Source: Xanthobacteraceae bacterium (GTDB taxonomy: Bacteria; Pseudomonadota; Alphaproteobacteria; Rhizobiales; Xanthobacteraceae). From it: DNA of 6,120 nt. The stretch spans positions 1 through 6,120 of the forward strand of contig JASHXX010000090.1 in NCBI GenBank assembly GCA_030043335.1. Direction: 5' to 3'. This document shows, piece after piece, positions 1-5,786 of the stretch. The translations under genes and the position numbers were made by a program. How positions within the stretch are numbered: position 1 is the stretch's first letter; every line of letters starts with the position of its first letter. A model generated the notes under the pieces. That model searched no databases, was not told the origin of the DNA, and worked only from the letters and a program-made list of their open reading frames with translations.

Positions 1-81
1 ACCGACACCGTGGTCATGCGCTCGGTCACCGGCACGGTGCGCTGGATCAGGGCCGAGCACCGGCAGCTGGACAAGTTCTAG
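1..81 (+). CDS. glpX: C-terminal end of probable class II fructose-1,6-bisphosphatase (GlpX)
   Basis: The first 26 codons are open from the window edge and end at TAG (79-81). The visible peptide contains VMRSVTGTVRW followed by IRAEHRQLDKF. As I recall them, alphaproteobacterial GlpX proteins end in a similar VMRS-TGTVR-x-x-x-AEH tail, and glpX often lies directly upstream of recJ in this group. That is why I suggest fructose-1,6-bisphosphatase II, a gluconeogenesis and Calvin-cycle enzyme that hydrolyses fructose 1,6-bisphosphate to fructose 6-phosphate in the cytoplasm. The catalytic part lies outside the window, so the identification rests on a short tail plus gene order. The gene reads in the same direction as recJ with 46 bp between them, so co-transcription is plausible. 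That the frame is coding is fairly safe; the name is tentative. Confidence 0.55.
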   Translation, partial: TDTVVMRSVTGTVRWIRAEHRQLDKF

Positions 82-127
82 CTCGCCATGACGGAGCGTT
101 GACTCTGGCGCCGGCGAAACGACTTTA

Positions 128-1972
128 GTGTCGTGCCGCCCGATGGCGGCGAATCACGAGCCTGCGGTGAATAACGGCCTCTTCCTCGGCGTCGAAAATT
201 CGGCGACCGGACGCGCGTGGCGCAGCCGGCTCGATGAGCGCGGCGCCGCGCGGGCGCTCGCGATCGCGCAGCGGCACGACGTGCCCGAGCTCCTGGCGCG
301 CATTCTCTCCGGCCGCAATGTCGAGGTCGACGCCGTCGAGGCGTTCCTCGACCCGACCGTCAAGCGCTCGATGCCCGACCCCAACGTGCTCACCGCGATG
401 CCCGAGGCGGCCGAGCGCTTGGCCGACGCGATCGTGCGCGGCGAGACCATCGCCATTTTCGGCGACTACGATGTCGACGGCGCGACCTCGGCGGCGCTGC
501 TGGCGCGGTTCCTGCGCCTGGCCGGCATCGAGCCTTTGATCCACATTCCCGACCGCCTGTTCGAGGGCTACGGCCCGAACATCGAGGCGGTGCGCGCGCT
601 CGCCGCGCGCGGCGCCACGCTCCTCGTCACGGTCGATTGCGGCATTTCCAGCATCGAGCCTTTGGCCGAGGCGCGCGCGCTCGGGGTCGACGTCGTCGTC
701 ATCGATCACCACCAGGCCGACGAGGCGCTGCCGCCCGCGGTCGCGATCGTCGATCCGAACCGACGCGACGACCTCTCCGGTCTCGGCCATCTCGCCGCCG
801 TCGGCCTCGTGTTCATGACCGTCGTGGCGGTGAACCGCACCCTGCGCACGCGCGGCTTTTGGTCCGCGGGGCGGCCGGAGCCCGACCTGCTTTCGCTCCT
901 CGACGACGTCGCGCTCGGCACCGTCGCCGACGTAGTGCCGCTCATCGGACTCAACCGCGCCTTCGTCGCCAAGGGTCTGATCGCGCTGCGCCGGCGCACG
1001 CGCGCCGGACATGTGAGCCTGATGGACGCGGCGCGGCTCTCGGGCCCGCCTGAGGCCTGGCATCTCGGCTTCCTATTGGGCCCGCGCATCAATGCCGGCG
1101 GACGGATCGGCCGGGCTGATCTTGGCGTGCGGCTCTTGCTCGAGGACGATCCGGACGCGGCGGCCAAGATCGCCGCCGAGCTTGACCGGCTCAATCGCGA
1201 GCGCCAGGCGATCGAACTCGAAACCCTGGCCCAGGCCGAGGCCGAGGCGACGGCGGCACTTGGCATCGAGGAAAAGGGCGCCGTTGTCGTTACCGCGGCT
1301 GAAGGCTGGCACCCCGGCGTGGTGGGCATCGTTGCCGCGCGACTTAAGGAGAAATTTGGCCGTCCGGCTTTTGCGATCGCGCTCGAGCCGGGCGGCATCG
1401 GCACCGGCTCCGGCCGCTCGATCGCCGGCGTCGATATCGGCCGCGCGGTCCGCCGCGCGGTCAGCGAGGGCTTGCTGATGAAAGGCGGCGGCCACGCCAT
1501 GGCCGCGGGCGTGACGCTGCGCAAGGCCGGGCTCGCGCCGCTGCGCGCCTTCTTCGAGGCAACGCTCGGCGCCGACGTCGAAGCCGCGCGGCGCATGAAT
1601 GGGCTCCTGATCGACGGCGCGGTGAGCGCCGCCGGCGCCGACAGCGGGCTCGTCGCCATGATCGAGCGCGCCGGACCGTTCGGTTCCGGCAATCCCGAGC
1701 CGGTAATCGCGCTGCCGGCGCACACGCTCGTTCACGCCGAGGAAGTGGGGCAGGCGCATATGCGTCTGCGCCTCAAATCGCCCGACGGCTTCTATGTGAG
1801 CGGCATCGCCTTCCGTGCCGCCGGGCAAAAACTCGGCGCCGCGCTGCTGCAAAGCCGCGGCCGGCAGGTTCATGCCGCCGGTTCCTTCGCACTCGACCGC
1901 TGGCAGGGCGAGGAGCGCGTGCAGTTCCGCCTCACCGACATCGCGCCGGCGGAGCCGTTCGCCGGGCGGTGA
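128..1972 (+). CDS. recJ: Single-stranded-DNA-specific exonuclease RecJ
   Basis: RecJ is a 5'-3' single-strand DNA exonuclease of the DHH phosphoesterase superfamily, acting in RecF-pathway recombination, base-excision and mismatch repair in the cytoplasm. The DHH motifs are all present, numbering from the GTG: FGDYDVDG (about 111-118), VTVDCGIS with D170, and the DHH triad D193-H194-H195. The DHHA1 part carries INAGGRIG (about 325-332) and the GGGH signature (453-456). The end, with FGSGNPEP (about 518-525) and a final VQFRLTDIAPAE stretch, fits the RecJ OB-fold region. At 614 residues it is close to the family's usual length. The start is uncertain: GTG at 128 and ATG at 143 are both possible, neither has a convincing Shine-Dalgarno sequence, and the frame is closed by TGA at 89. 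The stop lies 11 bp from the opposing hicA stop. Product identity is very secure. Confidence 0.97.
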   Translation: MSCRPMAANHEPAVNNGLFLGVENSATGRAWRSRLDERGAARALAIAQRHDVPELLARILSGRNVEVDAVEAFLDPTVKRSMPDPNVLTAMPEAAERLADAIVRGETIAIFGDYDVDGATSAALLARFLRLAGIEPLIHIPDRLFEGYGPNIEAVRALAARGATLLVTVDCGISSIEPLAEARALGVDVVVIDHHQADEALPPAVAIVDPNRRDDLSGLGHLAAVGLVFMTVVAVNRTLRTRGFWSAGRPEPDLLSLLDDVALGTVADVVPLIGLNRAFVAKGLIALRRRTRAGHVSLMDAARLSGPPEAWHLGFLLGPRINAGGRIGRADLGVRLLLEDDPDAAAKIAAELDRLNRERQAIELETLAQAEAEATAALGIEEKGAVVVTAAEGWHPGVVGIVAARLKEKFGRPAFAIALEPGGIGTGSGRSIAGVDIGRAVRRAVSEGLLMKGGGHAMAAGVTLRKAGLAPLRAFFEATLGADVEAARRMNGLLIDGAVSAAGADSGLVAMIERAGPFGSGNPEPVIALPAHTLVHAEEVGQAHMRLRLKSPDGFYVSGIAFRAAGQKLGAALLQSRGRQVHAAGSFALDRWQGEERVQFRLTDIAPAEPFAGR

Positions 1973-1983
1973 TACGACTAAGC

Positions 1984-2196
1984 TCAGAGATTTGCGGGAG
2001 TGAGCCCGGTATGCTTGGCGATCCGCGCCAGCATGCGCGGACGGATTTCGTCGCCATCGTGAAATGCAAAGACGTAGTCCGGCCAACCGGCGCGCTGCAG
2101 AACGCGATGTGACCCCGTCTGCCGTTTGACTGTCCAGCCTAGACGTAAAAGGGCGGCCAGCGCGCGTTGCGCCTTGACTGCCGGCCACCGGCTTAT
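1984..2196 (-). CDS. hicA: HicA-family mRNA interferase toxin; no standard start codon (ATA in place of ATG), possibly inactivated
   Basis: Read on the minus strand, this frame gives a 70-residue HicA-like protein: (I)SRWPAVKAQRALAALLRLGW, then TVKRQTGSHRVLQRAGWPDY, VFAFHDGDEI and RPRMLARIAKHTGLTPANL. HicA is a small dsRBD-fold ribonuclease that cleaves mRNA. The GSHR motif supplies the catalytic histidine (position 30 here), and the body shows no stop or frameshift. The order hicB-hicA, with hicA starting at the hicB stop, is what I know for rhizobial pairs. The oddity is the start. The codon where M would be expected, three before the conserved W, is ATA (2196-2194) in an ATAA that overlaps the hicB TAA. 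The frame has TGA two codons further upstream (2205-2203), and no ATG/GTG/TTG occurs until an internal M near residue 55. AAGGAG (2203-2198) is only 1 nt from the ATA. Family assignment is strong; whether it is translated is open. Confidence 0.78.
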   Translation of the reverse strand: MSRWPAVKAQRALAALLRLGWTVKRQTGSHRVLQRAGWPDYVFAFHDGDEIRPRMLARIAKHTGLTPANL

Positions 2197-2396
2197 GCTC
2201 CTTCAAAAAAATCCGTGATTTCGCGAGGCAACGGTTCGCCATTCTCAAGACGATCAGCAATGACTCGCAGCGCTAGCGCTTGGGCCTTGGCGCTCGCGTC
2301 GGCCTTTGTGGTCCCATAAGCCAATACGCCGGGTAACGCGGGTATCTCCGCAATCCAGCGGCCATCTTCTTCTTTTTCGCTCTCGATTTTTAGCAT
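2193..2396 (-). CDS. hicB: HicB-family antitoxin (short form)
   Basis: This is a 67-residue protein with the HicB N-terminal pattern: a beta-strand MLKIESEKEEDGRWIAEIPA, then LPGVLAYGTTKADASAKA and a helix ending ALRVIADRLENGE. The E-x-D-G-x-W-x-A-E-x-P-x-L-P-G core is the hallmark of the family. HicB binds and neutralises HicA, forming an inactive complex in the cytoplasm. It is the short version: the partial RNase-H-like fold fills the protein, and there is no C-terminal helix-turn-helix or ribbon-helix-helix domain to bind an operator. The ATG at 2396 is the only reasonable start; a weak AAGG lies 3 nt upstream. A T7 run (2211-2205) encodes D-F-F-E near the end. The next gene on the strand is hicA, overlapping the hicB TAA. 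It lies 92 bp downstream of phzF, with its own probable promoter, and its GC is lower than its neighbours'. Confidence 0.88.
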   Translation of the reverse strand: MLKIESEKEEDGRWIAEIPALPGVLAYGTTKADASAKAQALALRVIADRLENGEPLPREITDFFEGA

Positions 2397-2458
2397 CGGC
2401 CTTGTGCAGCCTTATCGCGACGATTTGCACGCTTTTTATAGAAGGCGCGGCCGATGCT
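2392..2458. repeat. 10-bp perfect inverted repeat around the hicB start codon and hicBA promoter
   Basis: AGCATCGGCC (2392-2401) and its exact reverse complement GGCCGATGCT (2449-2458) are separated by 47 bp. One arm contains the hicB ATG; the other overlaps the predicted -35 box and spacer. The layout suits paired binding sites for a regulator of the module or a long-range RNA/DNA hairpin. It could also be chance, since a 10-bp match in GC-rich DNA is not rare. Confidence 0.5.
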
Positions 2459-2461
2459 CAA
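2435..2461 (-). promoter_or_regulatory. Candidate sigma-70-type promoter for hicBA
   Basis: On the minus strand, TTGAGC (2461-2456, 4 of 6 matches to TTGACA) is followed after 15 bp by TATAAA (2440-2435, 5 of 6 matches to TATAAT). The spacer is shorter than the ideal 17 bp. The transcript would start near 2428 and have a leader of roughly 30 nt before the hicB ATG. The upstream arm of the inverted repeat described separately overlaps the -35 box and spacer. This is pattern matching only. Confidence 0.42.
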
Positions 2462-2488
2462 CATCTACGCCAGTTTGGTTGCATTGTG

Positions 2489-3274
2489 CTAAACCGAAAT
2501 CCGGCCTTCCAGATATAAGACAGCGCGGCCGGCGATCGACACCCGATCGCCGTTGAGAGCGCAGGTGAGCGCGCCGCCGCGGCGGGAGAGCTGGCGGGCT
2601 TCGAGCTTGGTCTTGCCGAGGCGCTTCGCCCAGTAGGGCACGAGCGTGCAGTGCGAGGAGCCGGTGACCGGATCTTCCGGAATGCCCTGCGCCGGCGCGA
2701 AGAAGCGCGAGACGAAGTCGATCTCGTCATCGCCCGGCGCGGTCGCGATCGCGGCCCAGCCATCAACCTCGGCAAGTGCGGCGAGATCGGGGTCGAGCGC
2801 TGCGACTTCCGCCGCGCTGCCATAAACGACGAGATGATCGCGGGCGCGCAGCACTTCGCGCGGCTTGCCGCCCAAGGCGGCGAGGAGACCCGGCGGCGCC
2901 TCGCAAGGAACGGCGGGCCGTGCCGGAAAATCCATAACGAGCTTGTCGGCGCGTCTGCTCACGGTGAGCGTTCCGGCTTTCGTGGTGCTAAAGCTTACGC
3001 TTTCGCGCCCCGGCTCGAGAAAATTGAAGACAATGTGGCCGGAAGCCAGAGTCGCGTGTCCGCAGAGATCGACCTCGACCGTCGGCGTGAACCAGCGCAG
3101 CGCATAATCGCTGCCCTCGCGCACGAAGAAGGCGGTCTCGGCGAGGTTGTTCTCCGCCGCGATCGCCTGCATGGTCGCGTCCGGCAGCCAGGCCTCGAGC
3201 GGGCAGATCGCTGCGGGATTGCCGCCGAACAGGCTGTCGGTAAAGGCGTCGACCTGATAGATCGGCAGGCGCAT
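2489..3274 (-). CDS. PhzF-family isomerase/epimerase
   Basis: This 261-residue protein belongs to the PhzF (phenazine biosynthesis-like, YddE) family, cytoplasmic dimers of diaminopimelate-epimerase fold that usually catalyse isomerisations. Visible signatures are the N-terminal YQVDAFTDSLFGGNPAAICP, the ENNLAETAFF motif with the presumed catalytic glutamate E46, the CGHATLASGH motif (H73), and EDPVTGSSHC with D201 (about 200-209), followed by LVPYWAKRLGK. Length matches the family's usual 260-300. The frame opens 18 codons earlier, but I chose the ATG at 3274 because GAGGAT lies 6 nt before it and homologues begin at this point (M-x-L-P-x-x-Q-V-D-A-F). The physiological substrate of most family members is unknown, and no phenazine genes are present, so a phz name is not justified. 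It is divergent from the Pht5-like gene; the stop is 92 bp before hicB. Confidence 0.93.
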   Translation of the reverse strand: MRLPIYQVDAFTDSLFGGNPAAICPLEAWLPDATMQAIAAENNLAETAFFVREGSDYALRWFTPTVEVDLCGHATLASGHIVFNFLEPGRESVSFSTTKAGTLTVSRRADKLVMDFPARPAVPCEAPPGLLAALGGKPREVLRARDHLVVYGSAAEVAALDPDLAALAEVDGWAAIATAPGDDEIDFVSRFFAPAQGIPEDPVTGSSHCTLVPYWAKRLGKTKLEARQLSRRGGALTCALNGDRVSIAGRAVLYLEGRISV

Positions 3275-3372
3275 CGTTTCATCCTCATTTGACGACGGGA
3301 CGAGGCAGCTCTTGGCACAAATCCGCATCCGCGGCTATGTACAAAATCGCCTGCGCGGCATGAGGAAATTCG
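3275..3372. promoter_or_regulatory. Divergent control region between the PhzF-family and Pht5-like genes
   Basis: The two genes are transcribed away from each other over 98 bp, so promoters for both should lie here or just inside the genes. For the plus strand, TTGGCA (3312-3317) followed after 18 bp by TATGTA (3336-3341) is a weak candidate. For the minus strand, TTGTAC (3342-3337) has no good -10 partner. GAGGA (3362-3366) is a good ribosome binding site 6 nt before the Pht5-like ATG. I see no clear operator palindrome apart from a bare CCGCGG (3329-3334). Confidence 0.45.
3281..3286 (-). promoter_or_regulatory. Ribosome binding site deciding the PhzF-family start
   Basis: On the minus strand GAGGAT is followed by GAAACG and the ATG at 3274-3272, a 6-nt spacing. 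It supports the internal ATG over the upstream extension of the frame, whose extra residues do not resemble the family N-terminus. Confidence 0.7.
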
Positions 3373-4362
3373 ATGGCCAGGCTGAAGCTCGCCGTCGCTG
3401 TCGGCGACTATGACCGCACCCGCGCGCTGATCGACGGCACCGTCGCCATCGACGGCGTCGATCCGGTGTTCATGACGCTCGTGCCCGAGGAGATTTTCTT
3501 CCGCGCCATCCGCTCGGCCGAATTCGACATTTGCGAATTGTCGCTGTCGAGCCACACGATGAGGATCGCGCAGGGCGACTCGCCCTACGTCGCCGTGCCG
3601 GCGTTCCTGTCGCGCAGCTTCCGCCACAACGCTGTCTACGTGCGCACCGACCGCGTCAAAACGCCCGTCGACCTCAAGGCCCGCAAAATCGGCGTGCCGG
3701 AATATCAGGTCACCGCCAATGTGTGGGTGCGCGCCTTCCTGGCCGATGATTACGGCGTCACGCCCGCTGACATCCATTGGATTCGCGGCGGCATCGAAGA
3801 ACCCGGTCGGCCGGAAAAGCTCCCGCTCGATTTGCCGAACGGCGTGCGGCTTGACGAGGCGCCGCCGGGTACGACGATTTCAGCGCTGCTCGAGGCCGGC
3901 GAGATCGACGGCTTCATCGCGCCGCGACCGCCGCGGCTCGCGGAGCCGAGGCACCGGACCATCGGCTGGCTGTTCGCCGATCCGGTCGCGGCGGCCAAGC
4001 ATTATTTCAAACGCACCGGATTTTTCCCGATCATGCACGTCCTCGGCATCCGCCGCGAGCTTGCCGAGCGCCATCCGTGGCTGCCGGGCGCGGCGCTCAA
4101 GGCGTTCACGCAGGCGAAGCAATTGGCGGTGCAAAGGCTCGCCGACACCGCCGCATCGAGCGTTACGCTGCCGTTCGTCGAGGAGACGCTCAAGGACGCG
4201 CGCGCATTCATGGGCGAGGATTTCTGGTCCTACGGCGTCGCGCCGAACCGCAAGCTCATCGACTATTTCCTCGCTCAGCATCATGCGCAGGGTCTCTCGT
4301 CACGGCGCGTGACTGTGGACGAGCTGTTTCACCCGGCGACCTACGAGACGTTCAAGGTGTGA
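3373..4362 (+). CDS. Pht5-like protein: 4,5-dihydroxyphthalate decarboxylase family with periplasmic-binding-protein fold
   Basis: This 329-residue protein resembles the Pht5 family, annotated as 4,5-dihydroxyphthalate decarboxylase (giving protocatechuate and CO2) and related to NMT1/SsuA-type substrate-binding proteins. Family-like features are the start LKLAVAVGDYDRTRALIDG, the segment PEEIFFRAIRSAEFDICELS (about 38-57), SRSFRHNAVYVRTD (about 80-93), GVPEYQVTANVWVRAFLADD (about 107-126) and WIRGGIEEPGR (about 136-146). Near the end, FWSYGVAPNRKLIDYF is also typical. There is no signal peptide, lipobox or membrane segment, which argues for a cytoplasmic protein and against a transporter's periplasmic binder. 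No permease or ATPase gene adjoins it. Start ATG has GAGGA 6 nt upstream. Its real substrate cannot be told from the sequence: many relatives are annotated only as substrate-binding proteins. The stop TGA lies in a 16-bp tandem repeat. Confidence 0.8.
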   Translation: MARLKLAVAVGDYDRTRALIDGTVAIDGVDPVFMTLVPEEIFFRAIRSAEFDICELSLSSHTMRIAQGDSPYVAVPAFLSRSFRHNAVYVRTDRVKTPVDLKARKIGVPEYQVTANVWVRAFLADDYGVTPADIHWIRGGIEEPGRPEKLPLDLPNGVRLDEAPPGTTISALLEAGEIDGFIAPRPPRLAEPRHRTIGWLFADPVAAAKHYFKRTGFFPIMHVLGIRRELAERHPWLPGAALKAFTQAKQLAVQRLADTAASSVTLPFVEETLKDARAFMGEDFWSYGVAPNRKLIDYFLAQHHAQGLSSRRVTVDELFHPATYETFKV

Positions 4363-4398
4363 CTGGTTCAAGGTGTGACTGGTTCAAGGTGTGACTGA
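4351..4398 (+). repeat. Three tandem copies of a 16-bp unit spanning the Pht5-like stop codon
   Basis: TTCAAGGTGTGACTGG occurs at 4351-4366 and 4367-4382, and again at 4383-4398 with only the last base changed (A for G). The first copy encodes the final F-K-V and the TGA stop, so copies two and three are untranslated. Sixteen is not a multiple of three, but copy-number change would not affect the protein because the first copy already terminates it. Near identity suggests recent slippage or unequal exchange. Confidence 0.95.
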
Positions 4399-4430
4399 TT
4401 GTCCTCCGCCCTCGAAACGCGGAGGAATCA
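4396..4430. terminator. Hairpin between convergent genes, possible bidirectional terminator
   Basis: TCCTCCGC (4402-4409) pairs perfectly with GCGGAGGA (4419-4426) around a 9-base loop. TGAT (4396-4399) and ATCA (4427-4430) can extend the stem past a 2-base bulge. It sits exactly between the convergent Pht5-like and transglycosylase genes. No T-tract follows on either strand, so intrinsic termination is not assured. The outer stem uses the end of the third tandem repeat copy. Confidence 0.55.
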
Positions 4431-5672
4431 TCACGATCCCTGCCGCAAGCGCTGGAGCAGCTTGACGCCGGCATAGCCGTCGGCCGGCTCAATGCCGAGC
4501 TTGCGCTGGAAATTGCGCACCGCGACCATCGTATCGCTGCCCATGCGGCCGTCGGCGCCGCCGGTGTCGTAACCGAGCGCGGTGAGCCGGCGCTGGATCT
4601 CCTGCACCTCGGCGAGCGTCGGCGCGCGCTCGCTGCCGGGAAATTTCTGCACCAAAGCCTCGCCGCCGACGCAGCGGTCGCCGAGGTGCAGAAGCGCCAG
4701 CGTGTAGTTCATCGACGGATTGTAGCTGTGCACGGCGTAGAAGTTCTGCCCGATCAGGAAGGCCGGTCCGCCCGGCACCGGCACCCATGGCCGCGCCTTC
4801 ACCTGCGGATGCGGAAACGCTTCGCCGTCGGCGCGAGTGACGCCGGCCGCCTGCCAGGCCGCGTAGCTGCGCGAGCCGCCGCGGCCGAGTTTCAGCGGCA
4901 GGCGCACCTCGCAGCCCCAATGCTCGCCGCGGCGGTACCCTCCGCGCTCGACGAAATAGCGCGCAGTCGTCGCGAGTGCGTCGTCCGGCGGCCCGAACGG
5001 CGAGATCTTGCCGTCGCCATCGTAGTCGATGCCGAGATGCAGCCAGACTTCCGGCATCCATTGGGTGTGGCCCATGGCGCCGGCCCACGAGCCGTTCATT
5101 TCGCCGGGCGTCGCCCAGCCGCGCTGCACGATGATGAGCGCGTTGATCAGCTCCTGCTCCCAATAACGGCGCCGGCGCGGCTCGCCCCAGGCGAGCGTCG
5201 CCAGCGCGGGAAACACCGGCCGCATGTGCCGCTGCTGCACCGCCGGGTCGCCGAACGCCGATTCGACGCCCCAGACGCCGAGCATGACCGAGCGCTCGAC
5301 GCCGAAATCTTTCTCGATGCGGGCGAACAGCGGCGCGTATTGCCTGGCCTTGTCGCGGCCGGCCATGATACGCCACTCGGAGATGCGGCGGTTCAAATAT
5401 TGCCAGAGCTGCTCGTTGAATTCGGGCTGGCTGCGGATCGCCTCGAGCCCGGTGCTGTCGGGCGAGAGCCCGGTCATGACGCGGCTGTAGGTCTCGGCGC
5501 TGATGCCGTGCGCAAGCGCGGTCGCACGAAACGCGGCGATCCATTGATCGAACGCCGGCCGCGCTGCTTTTGCGTCCGCGCCCCGCGGCAACATCACGCC
5601 GGCGATGGCGCCGGCGATCGCCTTGAGCGACGCGCGCCTGCCAAGCTCTGGCGTTGACCTGCTCGCGTTCAC
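4431..5672 (-). CDS. MltB-type lytic murein transglycosylase with peptidoglycan-binding domain and Tat-like signal
   Basis: Lytic transglycosylases cleave the MurNAc-GlcNAc bond of peptidoglycan, leaving 1,6-anhydro-MurNAc ends; this one should act in the periplasm. The 413 residues begin with a twin-arginine-like signal, GRRASLKAIAG then a hydrophobic stretch and GADAKA, with likely cleavage near residues 34-36. The SLT_2 (MltB-like) domain runs from about 40 to 335: the catalytic glutamate is E137 in GVWGVESAFG, followed by NGSWAGAMGHTQWMPEVW (about 193-210) and YNPSMNYTLALLHLGDR (about 317-333). A PG_binding_1 domain (about 352-410, with EIQRRLTALGYDTGGADGRM) anchors it to the wall. The start is GTG at 5672; no strong ribosome binding site is seen, but the signal requires it. 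There is no lipobox cysteine, unlike E. coli MltB. The upstream co-oriented gene is a probable amidase, 114 bp away. Confidence 0.94.
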   Translation of the reverse strand: MNASRSTPELGRRASLKAIAGAIAGVMLPRGADAKAARPAFDQWIAAFRATALAHGISAETYSRVMTGLSPDSTGLEAIRSQPEFNEQLWQYLNRRISEWRIMAGRDKARQYAPLFARIEKDFGVERSVMLGVWGVESAFGDPAVQQRHMRPVFPALATLAWGEPRRRRYWEQELINALIIVQRGWATPGEMNGSWAGAMGHTQWMPEVWLHLGIDYDGDGKISPFGPPDDALATTARYFVERGGYRRGEHWGCEVRLPLKLGRGGSRSYAAWQAAGVTRADGEAFPHPQVKARPWVPVPGGPAFLIGQNFYAVHSYNPSMNYTLALLHLGDRCVGGEALVQKFPGSERAPTLAEVQEIQRRLTALGYDTGGADGRMGSDTMVAVRNFQRKLGIEPADGYAGVKLLQRLRQGS

Positions 5673-5734
5673 GGTCGCTCTCGTCTTCGTTGTTTGGGCG
5701 ACTTTGCCGGGCCGGGCGCGGTGGAACGAGCGAG

Positions 5735-5763
5735 GTAATCCCTCACGCCGTCCGGCAAGTCAA
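5735..5763 (-). promoter_or_regulatory. Candidate sigma-70-type promoter for the lytic transglycosylase gene
   Basis: On the minus strand TTGACT (5763-5758, 5 of 6 matches) is followed after an ideal 17 bp by GATTAC (5740-5735, 3 of 6). It lies in the 114-bp gap after the amidase stop. It would give a start near 5728 and a leader of about 56 nt before the GTG. The -10 match is weak, so this remains a guess. Confidence 0.4.
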
Positions 5764-5786
5764 CTCGGCGTCCGGCGCCAACAAGA

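Noticed and set aside
88..102. Mini open frame M-T-E-R before recJ as a leader peptide
   Set aside because: Four codons with no ribosome binding site or attenuator structure; expected by chance.
2205..2211. T7 run in hicB as a programmed frameshift site making a HicB-HicA fusion
   Set aside because: Shifting into the hicA frame at this run meets TGA at once, and the other frame misses HicA entirely, so no fusion can form.
1073..2260. Long minus-strand open frame (395 codons) antisense to recJ and overlapping hicA
   Set aside because: It is Arg/Ala/Gly-rich with no recognisable motif, lies opposite a secure recJ, and arises from the high-GC codon pattern. Only its first part shares bases with hicA, in a different frame.
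2462..2494. Hairpin at the phzF stop (GGTT...AACC with inner GCA/TGC) as a terminator
   Set aside because: The stem is 4 bp with a bulge and no T-tract follows on the minus strand; too weak to call.
3313..3327. Sigma-54-like promoter (TGGCAC) upstream of the Pht5-like gene
   Set aside because: The -12 GC element is one base out of the required spacing and TTGC is absent.
4686..5657. Plus-strand open frame of 323 codons opposite the transglycosylase
   Set aside because: It is a mirror of the strongly supported minus-strand gene, with biased composition and no family resemblance.
5737..5783. Direct repeat CCGTCCGGC / GCGTCCGGC and small GC hairpins after the amidase stop
   Set aside because: The copies are short and imperfect, the possible stems are 4 bp, and no T-tract follows; expected in such GC-rich sequence.
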